Assembly (NCBI GenBank): GCA_022759165.1
Contig: JAEMPT010000073.1
Coordinates: 1 to 5,828, forward strand
Direction of reading: 5' to 3'
Length of the DNA: 5,828 nt
Source: Thermoprotei archaeon
GTDB taxonomy: Archaea > Thermoproteota > Thermoprotei_A > Sulfolobales > Fervidicoccaceae
In this document: positions 5,728-5,828 of the stretch, piece after piece
How positions within the stretch are numbered: position 1 is the stretch's first letter
Layout: each line of letters begins with the position of its first letter
Translations under genes and position numbers: made by a program
Notes under the pieces: model-generated
The model's input: only the letters and a program-made list of their open reading frames with translations
Told to the model about the DNA's origin: nothing
Database searches by the model: none

Positions 5728-5828
5728 GTAATTGGAAATCGCGGTTTTCCCCAATCGCTTGGATGCGGGAGCGGCAACCTCTCAAGCAAGTTTAAGATGG
5801 GGGGATCTCTGACCACCCCGACTGCCCC
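5728..5828 (+). pseudogene. Second tnpB C-terminal remnant (runs off the window)
   Basis: In the frame of base 5761 the DNA reads GCGSGNLSSKFKM then GGSLTTPTA, close to the tnpB tail motif GSLTTPTAPQM and the counterpart of GSLTTSTFPQM at 38-70. The shifted frame gives RLDAGAATSQASLR, a blurred version of the RuvC-III segment DxNAAxNI, so the copy appears frameshifted. Stops TGA TGA TGA at 5719-5727 close the frame upstream, leaving room for only about 34 residues before the window ends. No full tnpB precedes it. It could be the 3' part of an internally deleted element whose end is the hairpin at 5659-5678. Confidence 0.5.

Noticed and set aside
1..5828. CRISPR array or toxin-antitoxin/defence operon
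   Set aside because: No regularly spaced repeats and no candidate genes; the only mobile-element signal is the tnpB debris at the two edges.

Overview
The window comes from a hyperthermophilic archaeon. Four independent signs point there: a complete single-chain reverse gyrase, a ribosomal protein eL40 gene (an archaeal/eukaryotic family), a tRNA-Cys gene with a 34-nt intron that fits the archaeal bulge-helix-bulge splicing motif, and a textbook archaeal C/D box sRNA. Short leaders with TATA-like boxes and GGAG-type Shine-Dalgarno sites also fit. I cannot fix the lineage from the sequence alone; a Thermoproteota/TACK-type archaeon is a guess.

Layout, left to right. Positions 1-165 hold the 3' tail of a degenerate IS200/IS605-family tnpB with an element-end-like hairpin. 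A promoter abuts it and drives a tight two-gene + strand operon: reverse gyrase (220-3963), then a nitrilase-fold protein (3960-4853) that starts inside the reverse gyrase stop codon (ATGA overlap) and has its own strong Shine-Dalgarno. The nitrilase-like protein has lost two of the three catalytic residues, so it looks like a pseudoenzyme tied to reverse gyrase expression. A 194-bp gap (4854-5047) has no gene but carries a 10-bp inverted repeat and two perfect 14-bp palindromes.

On the - strand follow the intron-containing tRNA-Cys(GCA) (5048-5159) and, upstream of it on the same strand, the 56-codon GTG-start gene for ribosomal protein eL40 (5203-5373). Divergent from eL40, on the + strand, lies a C/D box sRNA (5505-5575). 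The right edge (about 5646-5828) holds a TTAC-preceded hairpin typical of IS200/IS605 ends and, only some 80 bp later, another tnpB C-terminal remnant in the same orientation as the one at the left edge. The window is thus bracketed by two direct copies of a tnpB 3' tail.

Functionally the core is chromosome maintenance at high temperature (reverse gyrase plus its coupled partner) beside translation genes (eL40, tRNA-Cys, a probable RNA-methylation guide), with transposon debris on both sides. The best candidates for something undescribed are the catalytically dead nitrilase coupled to reverse gyrase, the palindrome-rich gap behind it, and the internally deleted tnpB elements.
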